Assembly: GCA_026874595.1 (NCBI GenBank) | Contig: CM049309.1 | Span: forward strand, 90,356,723-90,420,722 | DNA from: Sipunculus nudus | Taxonomy: Eukaryota; Annelida; Sipuncula; Golfingiida; Sipunculidae | Reading direction: 5' to 3' | DNA: 64,000 nucleotides | In this document: piece after piece, positions 35,891 through 48,400 of the stretch | Position numbering within the stretch: the first letter of the stretch is position 1 | Layout of the letters: each line of letters begins with the position of its first letter | Notes under the pieces: model-generated | What the model saw: only the letters and a program-made list of their open reading frames with translations | What the model was told of the DNA's origin: nothing | The model's database searches: none | Made by a program: the position numbers and the translations under genes

Positions 35891-37412
35891 AGATTCTTCA
35901 CGGTTTTGGGGTCATAGTTCCTGATTGAAATATATCTCATACCGTAACTCATATCTATATACATGATATGAAAGAAATCTGTCCATTAGTTTTCAACTTA
36001 TCATGCTCACAGTCTGTGAAGTGGCAATGGTGGGGTATTACAAGGTGCGAAAGCAAGAAAACAACACAAGGTGGCGCCACCTGTACTCTGCAGAAGAGAA
36101 AAAAAATCCAAGATTAAAAAAAAAAATTTTTAATTAAAATTTTTTTTTTAACTTTAAAATAGATATATGCATAATATGAAAGAAATCGGTCCTTTAGTTT
36201 TCAATTTATCATGCTAACAGTGCTGTCAAGTGGCAATGGTGGGGTATTAACAGGTGCAAAGCAAGAAAACAACACAAGGTGGCGCCACCTGTATTCTGCA
36301 AAGGGGAAAAAAATCCAAGATTTAAAAAAAAAAATTTTAATTAAAATTAAAATTTTTTTTAACTTAAAAATATATATATGCATGATATGAAAAAATTCTG
36401 TCCTTTAGCTTTCATTTTATCATGCTAACAGTACTGTCAAGTGGCAATGGTGGGGTAATAACAGGTGCAAAGGCAAGAAAATGACACAAGGTGGCACCAT
36501 CTGTATTAGCATAATCGCTGCTGTGGCCTTGAAAAAATGCATCAAGGTCATCCATGTTCAACTTGAGCTAGCCGTTGATAAGATGCATCAAACCTGTGGG
36601 TTTGGTGACTGTACCTCAAATTCTTACAAAGTTATTGCGTTAACATCATTTTAACAAGAGAACAACACAAGGTGGCACCACCTGTCTTCTGCAAAAGACA
36701 AAAGCTATCCAAGATCTTCGGTCAATTTGATTTTTGGATCATTCCATGTATCCCTAACTGAGATATAAAAGATTTTGTGTGAATTTCACCAAATATGGGA
36801 ATATTTAAGGTCAAGGCTACTCTCATAGGAAAGGTCATGACCCCAATTTAAATACACATCATCCCATAACCCTTATCTATGTATATGCATAATATAAAAG
36901 AAATCTGTCTATTAGTTTTTGCCTTATAATGCTCACAGTACTGTCAAGTGGCAGTTTCCAGGGGATTAAAAGGCAAGAAAACAAGTTAAGAATGATAGGT
37001 GGCGCAACCAGTTTCTGGAATATGACAACCCTATCCATGATCTTCGATCAACTTGATTTTGGGATCAATCCATGCAAGATTTCTTCAGATATTTAATCAT
37101 TTGTGTGATTTTCCCCAAATTTGGACCTATTCAAGGTCAAGGGCACTTTCCTAGTAATGGTCATGACCTCATTTTAAATAGGCGTTGTCCTCTCTATATA
37201 TATACCAAGTTTGGTAAAGATCCGTGAAATATTTTTTGAGTTATCGCGCCAACAAGATTTATATGCGGCGGCGGCGGGACCAGCATGAAAACATAGTATC
37301 CACCGACTTTGTCTGGGGATGCAATTAGTTTATAGTCTTAGAGTCAGCAGAGCTGAAAATGCTTAAAAATTGAAAAAAATACAGATGGCACCACCAGTCT
37401 TTAGGAACTGAT
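35891..37412. repeat. Modular repeats with GGTGGCGCCACC, including three tandem units of about 210 bp
   Basis: From about 35964 to 36520 the block ending caatggtggggtattac...ggtggcgccacctgta recurs three times with a period of about 210 bp. Weaker relatives follow at 36655-37320. The central GGTGGCGCCACC is a perfect 12-bp palindrome. No protein coding is recognised. Confidence 0.6.
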
Positions 37413-38940
37413 GAAACTAGAATACAGGTAGACGACAAGCGACTACGTGTATGAGACGAAATCAGAGTGGGACGGGTGAAGTGAGGCATGGATTGAGTGG
37501 CAAGGGGAAATAGAGTGAGGTGTGTTGCATATTAGCATGGATGTCTGCAGCCGAAATGTGTTTGTAGGTGGCACCACCTGCCACAAAATCAAGAAAGCTA
37601 TCCAAGTTGTATATACATGCAAAATTTTAGGCAAACAAGTCAAACCGCTGCTTGTATATGAGTGCTATTATCCTTAAGCTGACAAGCAGAAGGACGCTGT
37701 GCAAAAATGGTTGCAGGTGGTGCTACTAATTTTGTGTATGAAAGAGCTATGTGAGATCTATACACATGCAGGGGGATATGTCAAACTAGTTCTGAGATAT
37801 TAGCATGGATGTCTGCAGTAGGTGCAGTAGGTGTAGGTGCCGCCACCTGTCATAAAATCAAGAAACTATCTAGGATGTATACACATGCAAAATTTCAGGT
37901 TGACAAGTCAGGTGCCACCTGTGTTTTTCCTATTTTTTCATGCATTTTCCAAATATTTTAGACTGAATTTTAAGAATTGCAGCAAGGTGTCAGTTTCTCA
38001 TCTGTGGTTTCATCTAGTGTCCTAAAACCTCACGTTTATTGATCATGACTAGCTGTATCCACCAAAACAGAGTTTTGCGGATACTTTGTTTTTGAACGGG
38101 TTCTGCAGCTGTGTTCATTTCCGGAATAGAACTCTGAGACCACTAGACAGATTTTTCCAAAAATTTACACCATTATCGGGTCACATGTGAACTGGTGCCA
38201 AAATATTTTGCGTTGGCCTCGGTCCTTTTCTCTTTCCAATGCGTCAATCTGTGCGTCTGTTTTGACACATTAACCCACATATCTTTGAACTCATTTGACC
38301 AATCAGGCCAAAAATTTTGCACAAATGTAGCCCTTCGATAGCTTTATAACATACACAGAAATGGTGGCGCCACCTGCCACCATTTTTGCACAGCGTCCAT
38401 CTGTTCATCTGCCTTGGGGTACAATCACTCATATCTCTGCAGTGAATGGACTTACCCACCTGAAATTTTGCATGTGTATTCATCCGAGTAAGCTTTCTTG
38501 ATTTTATGACAGGTGGCATCACCTACATTTAGTTCAGGCTGCAGACATCCAGGTTTATATCTCAGGACTGGTTAGACGTATCCTCCTGAAATTTTGCATG
38601 TGTATAGATCTCACATAGCTCTTTATCATACTCAAAACTGGTGGAGCAACCTGCAACCATTTTTGCAGAGCGTCCATCTGTTTGCCTGCAGTGGGATATC
38701 TCGGCAGAGGTTTGACTTTTCTGCCTAAATTTTAACTGTATATAACTTGGATAACTTCCTGGATTTTGTGGCAGGTGGCGCCACCTACATACATATTTCG
38801 GCTGCAGACATCCATGCTTATATGCAACACTCCTTTCTCTATTTCCCCTTGCCACTCAATCAATGCCTCACTTCACCCGTCCCACTCTGGTTTCAGCGGA
38901 TACACGTAGTGGCTCGTCAACTACCTGTATTCTAGTTTTC
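37413..38940. mobile_element. Element with long terminal inverted repeats
   Basis: The left end (ctagaatacaggtag then cactacgtgtat-like sequence) and the reverse complement of the right end match with few changes over about 150-180 bp, including words such as gtgggacgggtgaagtgagg and gattgagtggcaaggggaaa. CTAG stands at both borders, a possible 4-bp target duplication or part of the inverted repeat. The inside is made of modules with ggtggc(g/a)ccacc and catgcaaaatttcagg. No transposase is seen, so the element is non-autonomous. Related single-ended copies lie at about 40175-40780 and 57510-58240. Confidence 0.6.
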
Positions 38941-39422
38941 ATTTGTTCTTGCACAAACATACAAAACTTTCACCCTAGACACTGCGGTGTATGATATCAA
39001 ATATTTATTGCATGACAGCTTCACACATGAATATGTATTAATAAGGGATATCTAAGAGTGGAAAGGTAAGAAAAATCCCCTCGAACAAAGGTCTTCATAA
39101 ATTGATTGATTTATATATAAATATTCTCATCTATTAACTGCTGTGATGAAATTACCAGTGTCTTTTCCAGCAAAGCAAATAACTGCTTATATGTGCATTA
39201 TACTTTTTTTCTCCAAAACGTATCCAAAATTTTAAGATATTCAGAAGTGGCTGTCAAGTATCATTCTTTTTTAAAACACATGAAGATCCCACTCTCCTCT
39301 GACAGCACTACACCCAGACTCAAACTTCTGTTTCTGATGTATTCTGATTGTCACTCGCTTCAATTGATCTGCCTCAAACATGACAGTCTTTCATTAATAC
39401 ATGTTCTTCCAAAACCCCTTGG
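38941..39422 (-). other. 3' flank or 3'UTR of ZNG1
   Basis: This is downstream of the ZNG1 stop on the minus strand. The closest AATAAA on that strand is at about 39004-39009, roughly 415 nt after the stop; its use is not established. Confidence 0.4.
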
Positions 39423-39484
39423 TCACCTGTCCTGTAGACATTTGTTGAATTGTTCCTGTAGTACTTGTCTGTCCAAATGTTTGC
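39423..39484 (-). CDS. ZNG1: ZNG1 last exon with stop codon
   Basis: Acceptor ttttttgtag. Encodes (G)[19 protein letters not shown] and then TGA at 39425-39423. It matches the GRNLDKDxLxxxF C-terminus of CBWD. Confidence 0.93.
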
Positions 39485-42400
39485 CTACAAAAAAAAAATA
39501 ATACAATGGTATCATATCAGATAGTGGTGTGTATAAAGTGTAGCATCCCTCTGATACTGCACACCTCTACCAACGTTCTGGATCACCAGACCTGAAACAT
39601 TATCAGGAACCTGATCAATTTTGGGTCTGGAGTACATGAGAAAATATATTAATCCTTGTCAAGAGAAGTGTAAGTAACATTTCATTTATAAGATGGCTGC
39701 ATCACATGTCAGCTCTACCTGCCAGAACATGGGTGGTCCTAATGGCGTCACAGCTTTGCATGTACAAAGGACAAACTTTCACCTCGTTCAAAAATTTATA
39801 CTCAAGATTTATCTTTGTAACAGTGATTGACTCTGGTTTCACCCTCAGCTGAGACAAATCAGTTCCCCCAAGAAAAGGATTAAGATCATGATGCACAATA
39901 CCTGCAAACTTTGAGGGATTGTTCCTGGGTGTCACCCTAACCTTCCATACAATTTCATCAAATTCATTCATTGTTCACCCAACTTCAATTTTGAAACCCA
40001 TATTACCCACACTAACTGGTTTGATTACATTCTTGGCCTTGCACCAGCCACCAGGTGGTTGACCCCAGCAAATGCTCCTAAAGCAAGCAGTGAATAAGCA
40101 AAAGGAGAATGCACGATGCAAACAGAGTGTGGGAAACAGAGCAACAGATTAATAAATACTTATAACTAAAATACTGTTAGTCAACAAGCCACTACGTTTA
40201 TCCGCCAAAATCAGAGTAGGACATTAGGCATGGATTGAGTGGCAAGGTGAAATAGAGTGAGATGTGTTGCACATTAGCATGGATGTCTGCCACCTGAAAG
40301 TAGGTGGTGCCACCTGTCATAAAATCAAGAAAGCTATCCAGGATGTATACGCATGCAAAATTTCAGGTGAATAAGTCCAACCACTTCAGAGATATGAGTA
40401 ATTTTAACCCAAGGCAGATGAACAGATTGTTGCAGGTGGCGCCACCGTTTATTGTATGATATAAAGCTACCCAAAAGCTACACTGGTGTAAAATTTTAGC
40501 CTGCTCCATCAAACAAATCTGAAGATATGTGGTTTAATGTGTAAACACAGATGCACAAATGGATGCACTGTAGAAAAGAAAGGTCAGAGGTCAACGCAAA
40601 AAGTTAAGGCACCAGTTCACATGTGACACAATAATTTGGTCAAGTTACAGAAAAATTGGTCCAGTTGTCTCAGAGGAGTTCTCCGGAAACGGATGCGGCT
40701 GCAGAACCTGGTCAAAAACAAAGTATCCCAAAACTTTGTTTTGGAGGACTTTTCTTCACTTTGGTTTAGAAACAATTTTTTTGACAAATTAGGAAAAAAC
40801 ATCATTTTAGTAGCACTTAAAGAAGACACATAAGTATATGTGATATACAGAAAAAACATGGATCACTAAATCATGACATAGCTATCAAAGTGCCCATTAT
40901 GATGGGTTTCGTTTGCAAACAGTATTTCCAGACATGATAAAAACTGGTTGTATTCACTGAGAATGAATGATGCTGAAAAATAAAATGATAAACAGCCAGC
41001 TTTTTTTTTTTCAATCTCAGAAACGGCTGGAGCTATTTTTTTTCTCTTTTTTTTTACCAACAATACATCACACAATATTACATATAAACAATTAACAAGA
41101 CGGTACATGAAGTTTACAAACATCAAAGGATACATACACGTTACATAAAAAAAAAATAACAACAATCAGAATTCCTACATCTGTAGGTAGTACATAGAAA
41201 ATAATCAGATATTAATTTTTTATATGAATATTACAGTACTATCACAGGAAAGACTACAATTTCTCCCACTTTTTAAGATGCTTTTCCAATTTATTTTTTT
41301 ATTCTGCTACTTTATATTCAATATGTTTCAAATTAAATATTATTGCTGCATATTTTTGAGACAGTTCACTTGGTGAAATCCGGCAATTAAAAACCATATT
41401 TTTGTATAAAAGAAGCACGTGATTTATTAATACATCCACTGTAGTCTCAATGATAACTCCTAGCAACATATTTTCTTTTGTATTTTCTGGCATTTTCATA
41501 TCAAATTCCATAAGCCAACTAAAAATCTCACTATACACTATGCAACTTTGAGCACATTCTGAAAAAAATATGAACTGATGTTTCAGCATTCATAGAACAA
41601 TATGAACATCTATCATTTTCAACAAGATTCCATCTGTATAGATTTTTGTTTAATGGTAAAATATCGTTCAGAACTTTATACTAAAACTCTCTAGTTTTTG
41701 TTTCAATTGTGGTTTTAAAAGGTCTCTCATAAACTAACTGCCAATCTATTTCAGTCCCTACTAATTTTTGTATCTGTATTTGTACAGTTTGGCGAATCCA
41801 TTTTTCTTTCACCAAATTACTGTACATTGTTCTGAAGTTTAACTTCTCTAAATACCATGGTTTGTCAAGTACATTGGTTGAATCTTTTTGTTCTAGGATA
41901 TCATGATTTAACAGTTTAAGCCACTCTCTTGGTATAGAATGTAAGACAGCGGTCCAATTCATGTACTCCTTCAGCTCTAGTCCTGAATCCTGCCATTTTA
42001 TCAGTTCATTATTATTTTCTACAATGTCTTTTAAAAAGTTATATCCGTGTCTAGTGATAGTATTAAAATAGGAGGAAGCTCTTTCTCTAGTTAGTAGGTA
42101 ATTATTCCAGAGCGGCTGGGCCAGCACTGTAACTCGAGTAGAGGGTATCGTGCGAGTAGAGGTTGCCCAAGCATTTAAACAATCTTTATAAAATGCTGAT
42201 AAGTATTTAGGGATCAGTGCTCTATCAAAATTACAATTTACACTTTTAATACCACCAATCTTTCTCAAATAAAAGTGAGGTATAATTTTCCACAGTGTAT
42301 CCGAAGAATTAATTGATTTGTTGACCCATATAAGTTTTAAGCACCTCAAAACAAGTTCAATGAACAGCCAGCTTGTTGATAATGCATTAAAAGAAAAAAT

Positions 42401-45400
42401 ATCATGATAAAAACTGAAACACAAAATTTTTTTCTGAATATAGACAAAAACATGGATGGTATTTACCTATAAATACAAATCTGCTGATTCTCTGCTGTCC
42501 CTCCGTCCAGGCTGTTGTTGGCTGCTTGTCGTACAGCTCGTGTACAGCCTGTACCAGGATCATCCGAGGGTTTCCCCGTTCAGACACAACCCCCTACAGA
42601 AAATACACAAATATCTTATTCACTGCTGAGTAAGAACAAGTCTTTCATATCAAGGTAATTTACTGAACAGTTACAAACATTAATTATAAAGCAAGATTAT
42701 ATTACTACTACTATTATTCATTTACTGTTTGCTCAGAAATAATCTTATGACTGACAGAGCTGTACAAAATCCCACCGTTAACAATAAAATATCTGTAATT
42801 TATGCAATCTCCACCAGAGGTCACATCAGTACAATTGAATTCTGCATATACTTCTCTCACAGCTTTTGCCTTGGGATTGTTATGGTCCTTTACTGGTTAC
42901 CCCTTTATTACACAAGCCAGTCAGTATATTTCAGGTAAAAATAAATACTGATTGATGTGTACAGTCCCAGATTAAAACAATTCAAAATGATTTTGACTTC
43001 AAAGAGTTGCACCAAATCATAGAGCTTATATTTTGACATAATTATTATATACCGGGATATTTTATATTTATCATTTGCTCTTCATGTGAAATTCTTTAGA
43101 TTTAGCCAGATTAAGAAAGAAGTTAAAGAAGGCATATTACAAAGCTTCCTAGTGAAGATGAGTGAGATCATGGGGGAACATTAATATTTAGTTACTTTTT
43201 TGCAGTATGTACAGGTACCTACCTTTAACCTGAAGATCTCCAGTGTTTCTCCTTGACTGTTTGTGATAGCATGCTCCCATAAAAGGTTCTGCAGGAATCT
43301 GTCCAGGGCCTGCATGTCTATGTCTCTTGCAGATTCCAAAGTTACCGTGCTCACAGCCTGGTAACAGATAAAATACATTCAGTTACCATGGTAAAATGCA
43401 GATGACTGTTACTTCAACCCCTGTTCAACTATTACATCAAAGGATGCTCTACTAAAAGTTACAAAAAATTCAATATGCTTCCATAAATCTACATGTGCAT
43501 GAAATTTTTAGTGAATGGCACTGATCCACTTAAGTGCCACCTGGTGTTAGATCAAGAAAAATCAGTCAAGTTCTATCAATTGTCTTGTTGACACAAACTG
43601 TTGCTTGCTGTTAAACAAGGGACCTATGGGTCACGGCGCTCAGCTGTTATATATGATAAAAAAGTATGATTTAGAAATGAGGCATATGCTGGTTTTATGT
43701 GGTAACAAAAATAAGCTGTATTATGATTTGTTGTTGTTTAGCTTATGTATGATTTTGATAGTACTTTGGAGACAGGAAAGAGGATTAATTTAATTTATTT
43801 TATTAACAAATGGAGTGCAATTGTCACACAGATTTTGACTTGGCCATATAACTTATAAGCAGAACATATAATATAAGAGTTTAACTATTTATTAAAAAAA
43901 TTACAAATATTGTCCCAAATATAAGAGAATATTATGATTTTTTCAAATAAAATATGACTGAAATGATTATTAAAATAATATTAAAGAATATATTCATTAA
44001 AGCATTCATTAATACATTTTGAAAGTATTTGCACTGGTATTCATATACTTTCATTTTTACCTGAATTCCCATTCTTATGAAAGAAATTTCATAATGGAGT
44101 ACATATTCATATTCGTGTTTAAATACAATTGCAAAGTATTCGCACCATGTCTGGTATTTATTCAGTTTACACCAAACAATGATGTTGAGAATCCAGAATA
44201 TACAAAATTCACACATTTAAATAATGATCATAAGTACCTGGTTTTATGGCTTTTATTTATATTAAAAAAAAATGTAATATATTCACTTTGGACTAATTTC
44301 ACATCAATGTACTAACTATAGACACAGTAGGAATCTAGATAATAATATTATCAACTGCATCATTGTCTATCATTAATTTCCTTCATATGATCCCTAATGA
44401 TTAGTAATGAATAATATGATTTACTTTTTTATCATTAAAATTGAACTGAAAAATACCATAGGGGACTGCATGGTGTTATTTGGAATACGTGACATTCTAT
44501 CCATCGATACAAGATTCTTATATCATCAGTAACTGCAAGTTAATTTCCTGTTATTATCAACTAACAAATTCCTTTTCTATTTTTCTTTAATTTGTTATTA
44601 AAAACCAATAAAAATTTATTAATTTATTGTTTATTGTTATGTTGTTGGTTAAAACTACTAGATGAGTTGGGTTGGACACCTGGATCAACTGTGGCTGGCC
44701 ATTATATAATAAGCTGCCTGGAGCCCCAGTTTATGACTCGCCTCAAGCATGCATAATTTGCTGAAAGTTCAACAAGGTCAACATACAGGTGACTCAAGAG
44801 GTGCTACAGAGAGCCAAGGTCTGACATGGTCTCATAAAAACATTAATAAAAGCTACAATTTTTGGCCAATTTCTTTCAGCTTTTTAAACTAAAAAGTTGA
44901 AATCTTTATGTGTGCATGATATGAAAATTATATCAACAGTGCTCACATGAAACAAACATGCCATGGTCAAAGTTGGGCAAAATTTAAGGTACTAATTTTA
45001 TATTTATACTTATAACTTATAAAATTTGAAAAATTCAGAACTAATTTTGGGTATTCAATTGAATCTTGATTAAATAATGTTACATCTCTGACAAAAAATC
45101 TCTAGCTTCAGCAATCCTCTTGTTAAGGGAGTAAATATTTTTCTTGATTTTTTACAAAGTGCATTATGTTTGGGCCCATAACTTAAAAGAATTACGCAAT
45201 ACTGACATCATTTCTGGCATGTTCATAGAGAATGTATAGAAAAATATGTATATTATATATGATTAAAGTCAGATCAGTGGTTTTGATATTAGGCAGTCTT
45301 GAAGTGTAACAATGGGTTTTTAATGGAAAAATGATGTTTTTCATTAATATCTCGAAGGTATTAAGTCCTAGTGACCAAATTCTTGGCATGGTAGGGGATT

Positions 45401-48400
45401 TTAAAGACATCTAATTGCATGCCAAATTTTAGGAACTGAGAGCTGAAGCTGGGGAGCTGAGCACTTGCAAACTGCATGACACTAGCTTGATGTAAACAAT
45501 ATGTTACATGGTGCTTGAAAACTTGAATAAAATCTACAGTTTTTGATCAACTGGTTTCAAATTTTCAGTGTTTACAGACAAAATGCTAAAAAAATCATGC
45601 TTAGAAAATTAAATCCACAGTACTTACAGGAAAAAAACGTGCCATAGTCAAAGTTGGGCAAAATTTAAGGTACCAATTTTTTATTTTTGTTAATATTTTA
45701 AAAAATTTAAAAGATTTTGATCTAATTTTGGGTATACAATTTAATTTTGATTAATTAAAGTTATATTACTGGAAAAAATTTTTATAGCTTTAACATATTT
45801 TGTGTTAAGTGATCAAATATCTTTCCTGATTTTTTAAACAATGCATTATATTTTGGCCCATAACTTTTTAAATTTACATAATACAGACATAATTTCTGGC
45901 ATGTACATAGGAACTATATAGAGGAATACTTATGGTAAATATGATGAAAAACAGATGAGTGGTTTTGATATTAGGCAGTCCTGAAGTGTAAAAATAGGTT
46001 TTTAATAAAAAATTGAGGTTTTTCCTTAATTTCTAAAAGGAACGAAGTCGCAAAGACCAAGTTTTCGGCTTGGTAGGAGATCTTGGGGACATCTAACATT
46101 ATGCCGAATTTTGGATTCCTAGGTCTTACGGTTTCAAAACGTGCCACATCTACGGACGGACGGACGACGGACAGACGGACGGACGACGGACAATGGACCA
46201 CGACTATAGCTCAGATGACTTATAGTCAGCTGAGCTAAAAAAGTATACTTTATCACATTAGTGACCATAGGGACTCTGAATGAGCATATCTTTATTACTC
46301 ACTGGTACTGCACAACAACTTTGGTTATGGCTTGGATACCCAAAACATTGCTTTTACTGCATCCATTATATGGACAAATACATCATTAATAAGAGATTAT
46401 TTGAGAGTACTGTTCTATTTTATTATCCTCAAATGCTTTTCCAAATTACCAAAATATCACCAAATTTTAATAATGGAGCATGAGCCTGACTAGCCATGCT
46501 AAGGACATTTTAATGAGTCTGATTTTCAGTTTACATTATGGTAACTTACTGTATCTAAATGCTGACCATAGGCCTCGACACTGAGTGGTATTCTACTTTC
46601 TTCGAGCCTATGAAAAAAAGATTAAACGCCATGTGTTAATGAGAATGATTATAGTATCTATAATAATGACACAAACATCTTACATGGGAAATATTTTCTA
46701 ATACAGACTGCTATTTTTTATTGACAGAAAAATATAACTGAGTACAAAAATCTGTGACTGTTTCCTTAATAAATTACAGGCAAAATATTTGAATATTCAA
46801 ATGATAAGAATTTAATAGTACAATCAAATTGTCTGTGTTAACCTGATTAAATGGGCATTGACTGTGTTATTCAATGAAGTATGTTTTATAATAACTTTAT
46901 CATTTACCATTTTACAGAGTTGATCATGCAGCTGGATTGGTAAAAATGAGCTGCAAGGAAGGCAAACAGACATCACACTATGATAGTATTACTCGAGCTG
47001 AACAAAATGTTAAATGGCAAAACAAAGACATGTATTTAAATGTATACTGACAATTAAGATATCAAGTCTGACCAACCATTCTTTGCCCTTTCCTGTGTAG
47101 GCATTCAGATCCAAAATCAGGTCAAGATTCACTCTGTAATACATTGCACGAAAAATATGATAAGAAAATAATACACCTCTGACAATCAGTATACAGTGAT
47201 GGAAAACTGATAACACTAGATATATGAAAATAAAACATGTACCTGCATCCTTCTATTCCTTGTACACAGAATATAATTATATTTTATTTTAAAGGTACAT
47301 AAACAATTGCAATAATAAGTGCTTTAACTCATGCCATCAGTTAATTTTTGCTAAATGCAAAATATTCCTAGTAGTAAAATCATTCTGGCAATGGACTTGC
47401 TATCACCAAATCACCAGTTTTATATGTTATGGTTCTATGTGTGAGAAAACTTAGTCCATGTGTGCCTGTTCATGATAACAAGACTACATGACCAGAGGTC
47501 CAATTCTGTGCATGCATGACAGCTCCCAAACAAGAAAAGAAACAAGCGACCCGTGGGTCATGAAGCTCAGCCAACTGACATGTTGATAATATGTCCTTGC
47601 ATGGACAACCAATTAAGATAGGTGGCATCATTGTTCATGCACATTAGCTTAAGTTCATCAAGACCCATGAGCACAACAAATCTGATGACAATCAAACCAG
47701 CCTTTCATGAGGAATCTGAAAATTTGTGTGTATTTTGCATTATTTCTGGGGTGTTCAAACATACCCCAAAACTCTGAGAATATAGGTCACTGTGACCCAA
47801 TTCCAGGTTTCTGGGGAGAACTTATGAGGAACTCTCAGGATGTCAAGTTAGAAGATTCTGGGCCCCATGGTTATGATTTGTGCCCTACTTTAGTATCAAA
47901 TTTTCAATTATTCTCGGGGGTACTTCTGAGCCTCATAGCTCAGACAATATGGGTGAGAGAGACCTAATTTCAGGTTTCCAAGGAGACTTTTCATGGGCCT
48001 CCCAGCATGTTAAGAAAGAAGATTCTAGGTCTAGTCATTACGATTTATGCCCTATTATCAGATGACAGCATCTTTTAAGGTTTCAAAAAATAGAGAGAAA
48101 AAAATCGTAAAAAATAAAAAAATACAGGTGGTGCTACCAGTTGGCAAAAACTCATGTAACACCCCATGATCAATATCTATGCAAAGAATCATGGTGATCA
48201 ATGAACTAGTTGTTCAGATACTTGAGGTTTTTTATTAAATTTTTCATTATTCTAGGGGGTACTTCGGAGCCCCATAGCTAGAAGAATATGGGTAACAGAG
48301 ACCTAATTCTAGGTTTTCAAGAAGAATTTTCATGGACCTCTCTGGATGTAAAGTGAGAAGATTCTAGGTCCAGCGGTTATGATTTGTGCCCTGTTAACAG

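Larger units (their letters stand above)
39485..42466 (-). other. ZNG1 last intron (2.98 kb)
   Basis: It holds an unrecognised 89-codon frame (39702-39971), a dispersed repeat (40175-40780), a decayed LINE (41281-42424) and AT-rich filler. Confidence 0.8.

Noticed and set aside
37443-38935. Several frames of 60-97 codons with KFQV/KIFGL motifs
   Set aside because: They recur wherever the catgcaaaatttcagg repeat module occurs, so they are translations of the repeat.
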